13,473 nt of DNA from an uncultured Megasphaera sp. (GCA_902464195.1 CABQJB010000037.1:1-13473), one strand, 5' to 3'; counted from the first letter of the stretch, positions 5,989 through 13,473 are shown. Notes: generated by a model from the sequence alone, not told the origin. Made by a program: numbers and translations.

Positions 5989-7153
5989 AGTACCAACGGG
6001 TCATGGGCAGGTCGTTCTTGGTGCCTTTGGTCATGAGGAGCTGGTGGATGTCGATGTTGCCGATGTAGAAGGATACGGCGCAGCCGCAGAGGTAAAGGTC
6101 CCACATGCGGGCGAATTCTTCGCCGCGGGCAGCGATGACTTCATCGCGGACGTTCTGGAAGTTATTGAACCAGCACATGAGGGTCTTATAGTAGTGGCGG
6201 CGCAGGCTTTCGACGTCGATGACCTGGAAGTCATTGTCGTAAGCGAGGCTGACGATTTCACGGAGCGACGGCAAGGTTCCGCCCGGGAAGATGTATTTAC
6301 GCATCCACGGGTTGCCAATGCTTTCGTCGTGGCCGCTGATGTAATGGAGCAGGAACATGCCGCCGTCCTTCAAGAGGTGGCTGGCTGTTTCCATGTACAG
6401 CGGATAGTTTGAGCGGCCGACGTGTTCCAGCATGCCGACACTGACGATGCGGTCGTACTGGCGGCCTTCGGCGACGAGATCACGGTAGTCGATGAGGTCG
6501 ATCTGTACCAGGTCCTGGAGGCCCAGTTTTTCAATCCGTTCCTGGCCTTTTTTCCATTGTTCTTTACTGAGCGTGCAGCCATAGCCTTTGACGCCGTATT
6601 TCTTGGCGGCTTCGATGAGCAGGTAGCCCCAGCCGCAGCCGATATCGAGGAGGGTCATGCCTTCTTTGAGGTAGAGTTTTTCCAGGATATAGTGTACTTT
6701 ATTGTGCTGAGCCTGTTCGAGGCTGTCGTCTTCATTCTTGAAGTAGGCGCAGGAATAGCTCATGGACGGATCGAGCCATTTGGCATAGAAGTCGTTGCCC
6801 AAGTCGTAGTGGGACGAAACCTGTTTCTTCTGGGCCGATTTCGATTCCGACGGATAGAGGATGCGTTTGAACAAGGATTTATCCAGCGAGAACTGGCTCG
6901 TCTGGGATAAGAAGCAGCGAAGAGCTGTGAACAAATCGCCTTCAATTTCGACATCCTTGCGCATGTAGGCTTCGCCCAATGCCAGCGACGTCGACGCCAG
7001 CAATTCCTTTTTGGGAATGTCTTTGTGAATAATAACGTTGAACAACGGCTGGCCTTCGCCAATGGTGTAGGTCTTGTCGTGAAGTTGTACCGTAAAGCAA
7101 TGTTTATCGAAGCGACGTAAATAATGAATCATGAAATTATCTAAGATATGCAT
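5987..7153 (-). CDS. cfa: Cyclopropane-fatty-acyl-phospholipid synthase family protein
   Basis: This 388-residue SAM-dependent methyltransferase is expected to add a methylene bridge from S-adenosylmethionine across the double bonds of unsaturated acyl chains in membrane phospholipids. An N-terminal region (1-110) typical of the family precedes SSHYDLGNDFYAKWLDPSMSYSCAYF (113-138, with Cys135), the SAM motif LDIGCGWG (169-176), EHVG (243-246), LLHYISG (268-274) and a Tyr pair at 321-322. Cys, Glu, His and Tyr at these places match the bicarbonate/active-site set of the E. coli enzyme. The ATG at 7153 follows a GAGGGAG site. The folD stop is 17 nt upstream, so it is the last gene of the cca-PBP-folD-cfa operon. 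The stop codon overlaps the end of a repeat unit. Family membership is certain; activity is inferred. Confidence 0.93.
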   Translation of the reverse strand: MHILDNFMIHYLRRFDKHCFTVQLHDKTYTIGEGQPLFNVIIHKDIPKKELLASTSLALGEAYMRKDVEIEGDLFTALRCFLSQTSQFSLDKSLFKRILYPSESKSAQKKQVSSHYDLGNDFYAKWLDPSMSYSCAYFKNEDDSLEQAQHNKVHYILEKLYLKEGMTLLDIGCGWGYLLIEAAKKYGVKGYGCTLSKEQWKKGQERIEKLGLQDLVQIDLIDYRDLVAEGRQYDRIVSVGMLEHVGRSNYPLYMETASHLLKDGGMFLLHYISGHDESIGNPWMRKYIFPGGTLPSLREIVSLAYDNDFQVIDVESLRRHYYKTLMCWFNNFQNVRDEVIAARGEEFARMWDLYLCGCAVSFYIGNIDIHQLLMTKGTKNDLPMTRWY

Positions 7154-7170
7154 AGATTACTCCCTCACTT

Positions 7171-8022
7171 TTATAAAATAGTTTCTGTCCGGGCGATGCC
7201 GCAGACGACGTTTTCCAGTACCATCATCGTCGTCACGGCGCCAACACCGCCCGGCACGGGCGTCACAGCCCCGGCCACGGCGGCCGCTTCATCAAAAGCG
7301 ACGTCACCGACGGTCTTGCCATCGACACGGTTGATACCGACATCGATGACTACAGCACCGGGTTTTATCATATCGCCTGTCACTAAGCCGGCTCTCCCGG
7401 CAGCGGCGATGACCAGGTCTGCCCGGCGGCAGACGGCTTTCAGGTCTTTCGTGCGCGTATGACAGTGCGTGACCGTAGCGTTGCGGTTCAGGCAGAGCTG
7501 GGCCAGCGGTTTCCCGACGACGTTGCTGCGGCCGATGATGGCTACATCCTTGCCACTCAGAGAAATATGGTAATAGTCGAGGATGGCAATGACAGCCCGC
7601 GGCGTACAGGGCACGAACCCAGGCCGTCCCGTATATAAATGGGCGATGTTGACATCGGTCAGGCCATCGACGTCTTTTTTCGGGTCGATGCAGTCAATGA
7701 TGCGCTGGCTGTTCAAGTGGCGCGGTAAAGGCATCATGGGCAGGATGCCGAAGACAGAAGCCTGTTCGTTGAGCTTATCGATGAGCGATAAAAGCTCTAC
7801 TTCACTGATGGAATCCGGTTCCTGATAGATTTCAGCCTTCAAGCCGACAGCCCGGGCCGTCTTCTGCATGGATCTGGCATACATGGCCGACGGCGCATCA
7901 TCCCCGACGAGGATAATGGCCAGTTCCGGCTGGATATGGAGTTCTTCCTGTATATCGGCCAGGCGGCGTTCCACCCGTTCGCGATGAAATGCGGCCACTT
8001 CCCGGCCGTTGAGTAATTGCAT
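7171..8022 (-). CDS. folD: FolD-family methylenetetrahydrofolate dehydrogenase/cyclohydrolase with altered active site
   Basis: This 283-residue protein is full length for FolD, which interconverts 5,10-methylene-, 5,10-methenyl- and 10-formyl-tetrahydrofolate using NADP. Seen in order: SAMYARSMQK at 45-54, GILPMMPLP at 92-100, DPKKDVDG at 113-120, PCTPRAV at 138-144, the dinucleotide loop GRSNVVGKP at 164-172, VIDVGINR at 225-232 and TPVPGGVGAVT at 254-264. The oddity is that, aligned with E. coli FolD without gaps, the catalytic Lys54 position is Met52 and the Gln98 position is Met96, while Asp121 is kept (Asp119). Tyr48 is present. The reading frame is clean, so this is not decay. The enzyme may have lost or changed its cyclohydrolase step. 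The ATG at 8022 follows AGGGGGA. It lies 20 nt after the PBP gene and 17 nt before cfa. Confidence 0.92.
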   Translation of the reverse strand: MQLLNGREVAAFHRERVERRLADIQEELHIQPELAIILVGDDAPSAMYARSMQKTARAVGLKAEIYQEPDSISEVELLSLIDKLNEQASVFGILPMMPLPRHLNSQRIIDCIDPKKDVDGLTDVNIAHLYTGRPGFVPCTPRAVIAILDYYHISLSGKDVAIIGRSNVVGKPLAQLCLNRNATVTHCHTRTKDLKAVCRRADLVIAAAGRAGLVTGDMIKPGAVVIDVGINRVDGKTVGDVAFDEAAAVAGAVTPVPGGVGAVTTMMVLENVVCGIARTETIL

Positions 8023-8042
8023 AACTAGTTCCCCCTGTTGTT

Positions 8043-10019
8043 CTATGGATTCCGTTTGAAAATAACGGTGACATTACTGCCCTGCGGTGCATAACTTCCC
8101 GCCTGCGGCGATTGCTGGATGGCTTTCCCCATCCCCTTGGGGATAAAGCCTAAGCCCGCTTCATTGAGCCAGTCATTGACTTCCCTCGTACTCCATCCGA
8201 TGAAAGACGGCATGAGGACGCCATCACTGGAAATGTGGACAGGCGGAATGGCATGGGACGGCGTCATGACGACGGGCCCCAGCGGTTTCTTGGCCATCGC
8301 TTCGGTCGGACGGATGCCCTTCATACGGACGATTTCGGTCATCATTTCTTTAAAGACCGGCGCAGCGACCTGAGCGCCGTAGTAGACGCCCTTCGGGTCA
8401 TCGACGACGATGAGGACCAGGAACTGCGGGTCTTCCAAGGGACCAAAGCCGATGAAGGAGCCGACATACTGGCCTTCGGCGTAACCCGTGCTGTCTTCGG
8501 TCTTCTTCTGGGCCGTGCCGGTCTTGCCGCCAAAGCGATAACCTTCGATTTTAGCGCTCTGGCCGCCACCGATGGCCACTTCTTCGCCCATGAACTTGCT
8601 GATTGTTTCAGCTGTCCCGGCATTGATGGGCTGCCCCACTTCCGTCGGTTCTGTCTTTTTATAAATGGAACCGTCAGGATTATCGATTTCTTTGACCAGG
8701 AAGGGCTTCATCATGTGGCCTTCATTGGCAATGGCGCTAAAGGCCTGTACCATTTGAAGGGGCGTGACGGCAACGCTCTGCCCGATTCCCATCGTAGCCG
8801 TGTCGACGATAGACATCTTATCGGGGTCGAACAGGATGCCTTCTTGTTCACCGGATAATTCGATGCCCGTAATTGTCCCGAAGCCAAAGCGGCGGGCGTA
8901 GTCAGTCAGCGTCTTGCCGCCTGTCGTCACGGCAACGTGGGCCATGCCGGTATTGATGGAATACATGATGATTTCCCGCAAGGTCACGTCGCCCATGCCC
9001 TTGTGGTCCCAGTTGTAAATCGTCCGGTCGGCGACGTGGACGGAGCCCGTATCGTGATAGACATCGCCGATGTGCCATTTCCCCGAATCCAGGGCGGCAG
9101 CGGCCATGAGGGGCTTGAAGGTCGACCCCGGTTCGTAGACGTTGACGACGGCCCGGTTCTTGTAGGATTCTTTATTGCCTTTGCTGTAATCATTAGGGTC
9201 ATACGTAGGCCGGCTGGCCATGGCCAGGATTTCACCGGTCTTGGGATTCATGACGATAATCGAAGCCCCATCCGGATGGCTGCGGGCCATGATGCCATCC
9301 AGTCCTTTTTCGGCAATATACTGGATGGTGCTGTCCAAGGTCAGGCAGACAGACCGTTCCTTGTTGGGCAGGATCCGTTCCAGAGCTGACGAAAAGACAG
9401 GGATATTATGGTTATCCGTCTGCAGGCGGAAAGTCTGTTTGCTGCCGCGGATTTCATCATCCAGCATCATTTCCAGGCCTTCCAGGCCATGGTCATTTTC
9501 GCCGACGAAACCGATGACCTGGGCCGCCATTGAACCGTTCGGATAGAAACGGCGGTTTTCATCGCGGAAAGCCAGGCCGTGCAGCTTTTCTTCCTTGATG
9601 AGCGATTCGACAGCTTCATATTTTTCGTGGTCCATCTGGCGGTCGAGCCAGACGAAAGCCGTATCCTCTTTCAGGCGCCGTTCGATTTCATCCTTCGGAA
9701 TGCGGAGATAAGGCGCCAGCAAATCGGCTACCATGGCCGGATCTTCATTGAGCATGGTCGGGTCGGCATAGAGGGATTTGGACATCTCGCTGATGGCCAG
9801 GACCTTGCCATTGCGGTCGAGAATCATGCCCCGCGGCGATTGCAGGTTCCGTTCGACCTGGCTCTGTTCCTGGGCAGCAGCTACATTTTTATCGTGATGG
9901 ATGACTTGTTCTATAAACAATCGGCCTACTGTGCAAAAGCCGATGAATGCAAAAAACGCCATACAGCCAACCATGCGGGTGCAAATGCGATGAGTCAGGG
10001 TCTTTTCATTCTTATTCAT
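8043..10019 (-). CDS. Class B penicillin-binding protein (FtsI/SpoVD type) with C-terminal PASTA domain
   Basis: A 658-residue transpeptidase anchored in the inner membrane and acting in the periplasm, cross-linking peptidoglycan. It has a short cytoplasmic tail, one membrane segment (about 16-38), a dimerisation domain beginning at SPRGMILDRNG (about 61-71), then the transpeptidase motifs STFK (Ser299, Lys302), SIN (354-356) and KTGT (499-502). One PASTA domain (about 603-654) ends the protein. PASTA on a class B enzyme is common in Firmicutes; whether this is the septal FtsI or an SpoVD-like enzyme cannot be decided, so no symbol is given. The ATG at 10019 is preferred over the one at 10037 because an AGGGGA site sits 8 nt before it. 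It overlaps the cca stop by 8 nt, suggesting translational coupling. folD follows after 20 nt. Confidence 0.95.
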   Translation of the reverse strand: MNKNEKTLTHRICTRMVGCMAFFAFIGFCTVGRLFIEQVIHHDKNVAAAQEQSQVERNLQSPRGMILDRNGKVLAISEMSKSLYADPTMLNEDPAMVADLLAPYLRIPKDEIERRLKEDTAFVWLDRQMDHEKYEAVESLIKEEKLHGLAFRDENRRFYPNGSMAAQVIGFVGENDHGLEGLEMMLDDEIRGSKQTFRLQTDNHNIPVFSSALERILPNKERSVCLTLDSTIQYIAEKGLDGIMARSHPDGASIIVMNPKTGEILAMASRPTYDPNDYSKGNKESYKNRAVVNVYEPGSTFKPLMAAAALDSGKWHIGDVYHDTGSVHVADRTIYNWDHKGMGDVTLREIIMYSINTGMAHVAVTTGGKTLTDYARRFGFGTITGIELSGEQEGILFDPDKMSIVDTATMGIGQSVAVTPLQMVQAFSAIANEGHMMKPFLVKEIDNPDGSIYKKTEPTEVGQPINAGTAETISKFMGEEVAIGGGQSAKIEGYRFGGKTGTAQKKTEDSTGYAEGQYVGSFIGFGPLEDPQFLVLIVVDDPKGVYYGAQVAAPVFKEMMTEIVRMKGIRPTEAMAKKPLGPVVMTPSHAIPPVHISSDGVLMPSFIGWSTREVNDWLNEAGLGFIPKGMGKAIQQSPQAGSYAPQGSNVTVIFKRNP

Positions 10020-11442
10020 GATTCCCTTCCCCTTCATGGCGCTTCATCCAGCGCCGGGCTGCGTCGGCCAGTACATCGGCATCGTTCTCCAGGTCCTGGT
10101 TCTGGACCCGCTTCAAAAGGATCCGCAGGCAGTCGCCCGTGCGGCGGCCGCAGGTGTCGGGAATCCGCCGGTCATAGTGCAGATCTTTGGTGCTGACTGG
10201 CATGGCCGCAGCCAGCATGGCCATGTAGGCCCCGAAAGATTCAGTTCCTTCCGTACTGGCATCGGCATGACCGCAGCCTAAAATATCACCGCAGGCCACG
10301 GCCGTAGCCTGGCCGACGGCTTCGACGAGTTCTTCTGTCCGATGGAAAGGCCCATCGAGGGCTTCATGACGCAGCCACTTCTCGACGTCGCCTTCGGCTG
10401 TATTGGCAAAGAAATGGAATTTCATGTGCGTCTTGACCAGCCAGGCCACGCGCTGGGCAAAAGCCGGTTTCTTGTGCCAGCGCAGCAGGATGGCTTCGGC
10501 CAGTTCCGCTCCCTTGGCATCATGGCCGTAATCGGTATAGCGGCCCTTGTGGACACCGCGGATACCGGGCAGGCCTTTGGCGACATCGTGAAACAACGCC
10601 GCATATCGGATGGTCAGATTCGGCGGCGTGTTGGCGACAGTCGCCAAGGTATGTACCCAGGCATCGAAGAGATGGAACGGTTTCGACTGCGGCGTGTCGG
10701 GCAGGTGGCTCAATTCCGGCAGGATGGGGACGGCTTCATAGCAGCCGTTCACCTTCTGGCGGCACGAGCAGGCGCCGAGGCCGGTACGGACGAGGATGTC
10801 CAGTCCCCGGTACGCCGCTGGCGTGACCATGAGACGGTCCATTTCGTTGACGACCCGTTCCAGAGACAGACCGGAGACGCGGCCAAAGGCCTGAGGCATG
10901 GCTTTAACCAGGTCCTTCGAGGCCATGAAATCGAGCTGTCCCGCAAAGCGGCAGGCCCGGAACAAGCGCAGCGCGTCTTCCTGGAAACGGCGGATCGGGT
11001 CACCGACGGTGACCAGCCGTTTCTTGCGCAAATCCTTCTGCCCGCCGACGTAATCGTAAATATCGCCACGGCAATCCATGGCCATGGCATTGACGGTAAA
11101 ATCGCGGCGCAAGACATCTTCGCGCAATGTATCGGCATACCAGACCGTATCCGGCCGGTGGCTATCCTCGCCATAAGCCTCGCCGCGGAAAGTCGCTACT
11201 TCAAAGGTCTGACCGGCAATGACGACGACGACGATGCCAAAAGCTTCGCCATGGATTTCGACGGTGTGCCAGTCCTCTTTGGCGGCGACGGCCCGGATAT
11301 CATCAGGCCGGGCAGAGGTAGCGATATCATAGTCGTGCGGTTCTTTCCCCATGAGCAGGTCGCGCACGGCACCGCCGACGATATAAGCTTCAAAGCCTGC
11401 ATCCTCTAAAGCTGTCAATAGCTGACGGGCTTGTTCTTCCAT
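10012..11442 (-). CDS. cca: CCA tRNA nucleotidyltransferase with HD domain
   Basis: This 476-residue class II tRNA nucleotidyltransferase adds or repairs the 3'-CCA (or part of it) on tRNAs. The head domain shows YIVGGAVRDLLMG (20-32), the metal-binding DYD (37-39), RRDFTVNAMA (112-121) and EDALRLFRACRFA (155-167), which covers the nucleotide- and tRNA-contacting motifs. An HD domain follows (about 256-300, HTLA and FHDVAK), as in many bacterial enzymes with extra phosphohydrolase activity. The frame is open back to a TTG at 11463, but that has no ribosome binding site. The ATG at 11442 gives the usual family N-terminus and follows AAAGGA at some distance; the ATG at 11454 is the alternative. 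It is the first gene of the four-gene operon and overlaps the PBP start. Whether it adds all of CCA or only part cannot be told here. Confidence 0.95.
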   Translation of the reverse strand: MEEQARQLLTALEDAGFEAYIVGGAVRDLLMGKEPHDYDIATSARPDDIRAVAAKEDWHTVEIHGEAFGIVVVVIAGQTFEVATFRGEAYGEDSHRPDTVWYADTLREDVLRRDFTVNAMAMDCRGDIYDYVGGQKDLRKKRLVTVGDPIRRFQEDALRLFRACRFAGQLDFMASKDLVKAMPQAFGRVSGLSLERVVNEMDRLMVTPAAYRGLDILVRTGLGACSCRQKVNGCYEAVPILPELSHLPDTPQSKPFHLFDAWVHTLATVANTPPNLTIRYAALFHDVAKGLPGIRGVHKGRYTDYGHDAKGAELAEAILLRWHKKPAFAQRVAWLVKTHMKFHFFANTAEGDVEKWLRHEALDGPFHRTEELVEAVGQATAVACGDILGCGHADASTEGTESFGAYMAMLAAAMPVSTKDLHYDRRIPDTCGRRTGDCLRILLKRVQNQDLENDADVLADAARRWMKRHEGEGNHE

Positions 11443-11483
11443 CTTCCCGGCCATCCTTTCCAAAAAAAATTAACTGATGTTAT

Positions 11484-11512
11484 ATTATATCACGAATGGA
11501 TGAGCCTGACCA
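11484..11512 (-). promoter_or_regulatory. Promoter of the cca-PBP-folD-cfa operon
   Basis: On the minus strand TGGTCA (11512-11507, four of six consensus positions) is followed after 17 nt by a perfect TATAAT (11489-11484). Transcription would start near 11477, about 35 nt before the cca ATG. It is divergent from the cobO promoter, with about 25 bp between the two elements. Confidence 0.65.
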
Positions 11513-11533
11513 CTACCTGCCCTTTTTTGATTA

Positions 11534-11542
11534 TGGTATAAT
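11534..11542 (+). promoter_or_regulatory. Extended -10 promoter of cobO
   Basis: TGGTATAAT is a perfect -10 hexamer with an upstream TG extension. No convincing -35 lies 16-18 bp upstream, which an extended -10 can compensate. The predicted leader is under 30 nt, so there is no room for a cobalamin riboswitch. Confidence 0.6.
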
Positions 11543-11563
11543 TAGTGAATAGCTAACAGCTAA
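11543..11563. repeat. Three degenerate heptamers in the cobO leader
   Basis: TAGTGAA, TAGCTAA and CAGCTAA follow one another between the -10 box and the ribosome binding site. They are related to the heptamers at 13420-13454 when read on the other strand. The array is short, so chance cannot be excluded. Confidence 0.35.
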
Positions 11564-11577
11564 TGAGAGGTGATATG

Positions 11578-12105
11578 ATGGATACAGGTTTAATACATAT
11601 ATACTGCGGCGACGGCAAGGGCAAGACGACGGCTTCCCTGGGCCTGGTCCTGCGCTGCGCCGGCCGGGGCGGCAAGGTCCTGTTCGCCCAGTTCCTCAAA
11701 GGCCGGCCGACGGGTGAACTGGAGGCCCTCAAAGCCCTGCCGCAGGTCACGGTCCTGCGGGGCAAAGCCATCCTGAAATTCACGTTTCAGATGACAGACG
11801 CCGAAAAACAGGCCACCTGTGAGGCCCAGACGGCACTGTTACAAAAAATCCGGGACTTCTGTGAAACCCATCATCCCGACCTGGCCGTCTGCGACGAACT
11901 CGTCGGCGCCTGTGCCCTGGGCCTCGTCCCGGAAAGGCAGGTCATTGATTTCTTAAAAGAAAAACCAGATCATACGGAAGTCGTCCTGACTGGCCGCAAT
12001 CCCAGTCAGGCTCTCGTAGACTTAGCCGATTATGTCTCAGAAATCAAAAAAATCAAGCATCCCTTTGACCGGGGCATTGCTGCCCGCATAGGGATTGAAG
12101 AATGA
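11578..12105 (+). CDS. cobO: Cob(I)yrinic acid a,c-diamide adenosyltransferase (CobO/BtuR/CobA family)
   Basis: This 175-residue cytoplasmic enzyme transfers the 5'-deoxyadenosyl group of ATP to the cobalt of reduced corrinoids, the step that forms coenzyme B12. Visible are IHIYCGDGKGKTT with the P-loop at 11-18, the following helix and LFAQFLKG strand, DLAVCDELVGA (Walker-B-like) and the LTGRNPSQAL segment near the C-terminus, all in normal family order. Length fits the CobA/CobO group; PduO and EutT adenosyltransferases are unrelated. ATGs occur at 11563, 11575 and 11578. The site GAGAGG (11565-11570) overlaps the first and is best spaced for the last, which is used here. The M20 amidohydrolase starts 19 nt downstream, so the two are probably co-transcribed. 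Likely clients are B12-dependent mutases elsewhere in the genome, by inference only. Confidence 0.93.
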   Translation: MDTGLIHIYCGDGKGKTTASLGLVLRCAGRGGKVLFAQFLKGRPTGELEALKALPQVTVLRGKAILKFTFQMTDAEKQATCEAQTALLQKIRDFCETHHPDLAVCDELVGACALGLVPERQVIDFLKEKPDHTEVVLTGRNPSQALVDLADYVSEIKKIKHPFDRGIAARIGIEE

Positions 12106-12124
12106 CACAGAGGGGGAAGCAAAG

Positions 12125-13384
12125 ATGATCGATATTCTCGAAGAAGTACGCAAAGAGCAAGGTGAACTCGTCACCTTGCGCCGCCATTTCCACGAACATC
12201 CGGAACTGTCCAAAAAGGAAGACCAGACCCTGGCCTATATTGCCAAAAAACTGGAAGAATATGGCATTTCTTACCGCCTCATTGACAAGGGCGGCCTCAT
12301 CGCCTGGATTGACGGCAAAGGCCCGGGCAAGACGCTGCTCCTGCGGGCTGACGTCGATGCCCTGCCTATCGAAGAAGGCGAACGGAACTTATCGTGCCAG
12401 CGCGTCTGCTGCTCGCAGAATCACGGTGTCATGCACGCCTGTGGTCACGACGGCCACATGGCCATGCAGCTCATGGCGGCCAAGCTGCTGAATCACTGGA
12501 AAGACCAGTGGGATGGAACCGTCGTCTTGATGTTTGAACGGGGTGAAGAAGAATCGGGCCCTCTGGAATATCTCCTGCGCTATTTGGAAACGGAAAGCCC
12601 CTGGCATATCGACGCCTGCTATGCGACCCACGTCCGCTGGGACATTCCGGCAGGCAAAGTCTCCATCTGCCACGACGCGCCCATGGCCGGCGGTTTCGGC
12701 TTTGAAATCCGCATCGACGGCCACGGTGGCCACGGTTCCCGGCCGGACCTGGCGGAAAGCCCCATCGACTGTTTCCACGACTTCTATGGCAATATGCAGG
12801 CCCTGCGGATGCGGGCCGTACCGCCGAAAGAATGCCTGACCTTCTCCATCGGCAGCCTGCACAGCGGCGACGTCCTCAACGTCATCCCCAACAGCCTGAC
12901 CTTTGCCGGTACGTGCCGCTTCTTCAGCTACGACCACGCAGGCAAGCGCTTCTACGAAGAATTCAAGCGCATCCTGGCCAACGCCTGCCAGACCTACGAC
13001 TGCCGTTACGACATCCTGCACATGCCGGAACCGCTCTTTGAAGTCCAGAACAATCCGGCCTGCGTCGCCATCGCCGAAAAAGCCGTTGAAAAATACATCG
13101 GCCCCGACGCTCTGACGGACTGCACGCCCTGGATGGCGTCGGAAACCTTCGCCATCACGTCCCGCCTCTATCCCGGCGTCCTGACCTTTACGGGCATCGA
13201 AAACAAAGAAAAGGGCTGTGGTGCCAACCACCACACGCCGGAATTCGACCTCGACGAAGATGGCCTGACCTATGGCGCTGCCACCTGCCTGGGCTTCGCC
13301 CTGGACTACCTGGCAGAAAAACCGGATATCCCCTTCCAGCGACCAGACGAACCCCTCGAAAAACTCGTCGCGCGGAATATATGA
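12125..13384 (+). CDS. M20-family amidohydrolase/metallopeptidase
   Basis: This 419-residue protein is a two-domain, probably dinuclear-metal hydrolase of the M20D group, whose members remove acyl groups from N-acyl-amino acids or cleave related amides. It shows RRHFHEHPELS (19-29), LLRADVDALPIEE (72-84), MHACGHDGH (103-111, metal ligands Cys106 and His108), ERGEEESGP (138-146, Glu141/Glu142), THVRWDIPAGKV (168-179, His169), the dimerisation-domain signature HGGHGSRPD (200-208) and NHHTPEFDLDEDG (368-380, last metal histidine). All catalytic positions look intact. The substrate is not predictable. A frame opens with TTG at 12095 inside cobO, but the ATG at 12125 follows GAGGGGGA at 7 nt and is preferred. 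No signal peptide is seen, so it is cytoplasmic. It ends just before a bidirectional terminator. Confidence 0.93.
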   Translation: MIDILEEVRKEQGELVTLRRHFHEHPELSKKEDQTLAYIAKKLEEYGISYRLIDKGGLIAWIDGKGPGKTLLLRADVDALPIEEGERNLSCQRVCCSQNHGVMHACGHDGHMAMQLMAAKLLNHWKDQWDGTVVLMFERGEEESGPLEYLLRYLETESPWHIDACYATHVRWDIPAGKVSICHDAPMAGGFGFEIRIDGHGGHGSRPDLAESPIDCFHDFYGNMQALRMRAVPPKECLTFSIGSLHSGDVLNVIPNSLTFAGTCRFFSYDHAGKRFYEEFKRILANACQTYDCRYDILHMPEPLFEVQNNPACVAIAEKAVEKYIGPDALTDCTPWMASETFAITSRLYPGVLTFTGIENKEKGCGANHHTPEFDLDEDGLTYGAATCLGFALDYLAEKPDIPFQRPDEPLEKLVARNI

Positions 13385-13386
13385 AA

Positions 13387-13417
13387 AAAGGGCTTGTCGC
13401 ACGACGACAAGCCCTTT
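13387..13417. terminator. Bidirectional terminator between converging genes
   Basis: Perfect 13-bp arms (13387-13399 and 13405-13417) enclose a 5-nt loop. On the minus strand the stem is followed by a run of T, the better direction; on the plus strand the T run is short. It therefore serves both the amidohydrolase gene and the gene ending at 13446. Its core GGGCTTGTCG resembles the terminator at 5651-5687. Confidence 0.85.
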
Positions 13418-13419
13418 GA

Positions 13420-13454
13420 AGTTGTTAGTGGCTAGCAGTTAGTTGTTAGCGGAT
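13420..13454. repeat. Array of five degenerate heptamers
   Basis: AGTTGTT, AGTGGCT, AGCAGTT, AGTTGTT and AGCGGAT run without gaps directly after the terminator. Read in the phase GTTAGTG, they agree at six of seven positions with the GTTCGTG phase of the array at 5581. The last two units overlap the proposed 3' end of the right-edge gene. Confidence 0.6.
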
Positions 13455-13473
13455 GGCTTTAAATTTGAAGGTT
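13446..13473 (-). CDS. Possible C-terminus of a gene entering from the right edge
   Basis: On the minus strand one frame reads TFKFKAIR and then TAA at 13448-13446, just before a terminator whose stronger direction is the minus strand. Eight residues do not identify a family. The call rests mainly on the terminator and on convergent arrangement. Confidence 0.35.

Noticed and set aside
5707..6412. Plus-strand frames reading NCELRTA-like peptides
   Set aside because: The peptides are translation of heptamer arrays (three heptamers make seven codons) and then antisense of cfa. They are not genes.
10342..11409. A 355-codon plus-strand frame opposite cca
   Set aside because: Antisense shadow of a well-supported CCA enzyme; no start signals and no recognisable domain.
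11513..11577. Cobalamin riboswitch before cobO
   Set aside because: The leader from the extended -10 box to the start codon is under 30 nt, and no B12-box-like sequence was seen.
12389..13402. A 337-codon minus-strand frame opposite the amidohydrolase
   Set aside because: Antisense shadow; it would begin inside the terminator region and shows no family features.

Overview
The window looks like chromosome of a Gram-negative-type Firmicute of the class Negativicutes, most probably Megasphaera or a close relative. This is inference. It rests on the strict-anaerobe enzyme pyruvate:ferredoxin oxidoreductase, a corrinoid adenosyltransferase, moderately GC-rich genes, Firmicute-style AGGAGG ribosome binding sites and the style of the intergenic repeats. 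No database search was possible.

Layout. (1) 1-220: the first codons of a minus-strand gene with an excellent ribosome binding site, then a non-coding stretch with a tRNA-minihelix-like hairpin. (2) 221-1082: a two-gene minus-strand unit, a histidine phosphatase followed by a small GNAT-type acetyltransferase. (3) 1139-1759: an AT-richer DUF559 endonuclease-like gene between two nearly identical 98/99-bp direct repeats, each of which can fold into a closed four-hairpin structure. (4) 1802-5505: nifJ on the minus strand with its own terminator and a textbook promoter. (5) 5520-5988: a repeat-packed intergenic region with heptanucleotide arrays, GC-rich hairpins, a truncated copy of the four-hairpin repeat and a bidirectional terminator. 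(6) 5987-11512: a tight minus-strand operon, cca, then a class B penicillin-binding protein with a PASTA domain, then folD, then cfa, from one promoter. (7) 11534-13384: divergent plus-strand pair, a cobalamin adenosyltransferase and an M20 amidohydrolase. (8) 13387-13473: a bidirectional terminator, another heptamer array and the last codons of a converging minus-strand gene.

Function. Most genes are housekeeping: pyruvate oxidation to acetyl-CoA (nifJ), tRNA 3'-end maturation (cca), septal or elongation peptidoglycan synthesis (PBP), one-carbon folate metabolism (folD), membrane lipid cyclopropanation (cfa) and coenzyme B12 formation (cobO).

The unusual points are in the accessory layer and in one enzyme. 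The DUF559 gene sits as a cassette between structured direct repeats whose differences fall only in loops and linkers. Several intergenic regions carry a degenerate 7-bp repeat family. FolD has methionine at the positions of both the catalytic lysine and the active-site glutamine.
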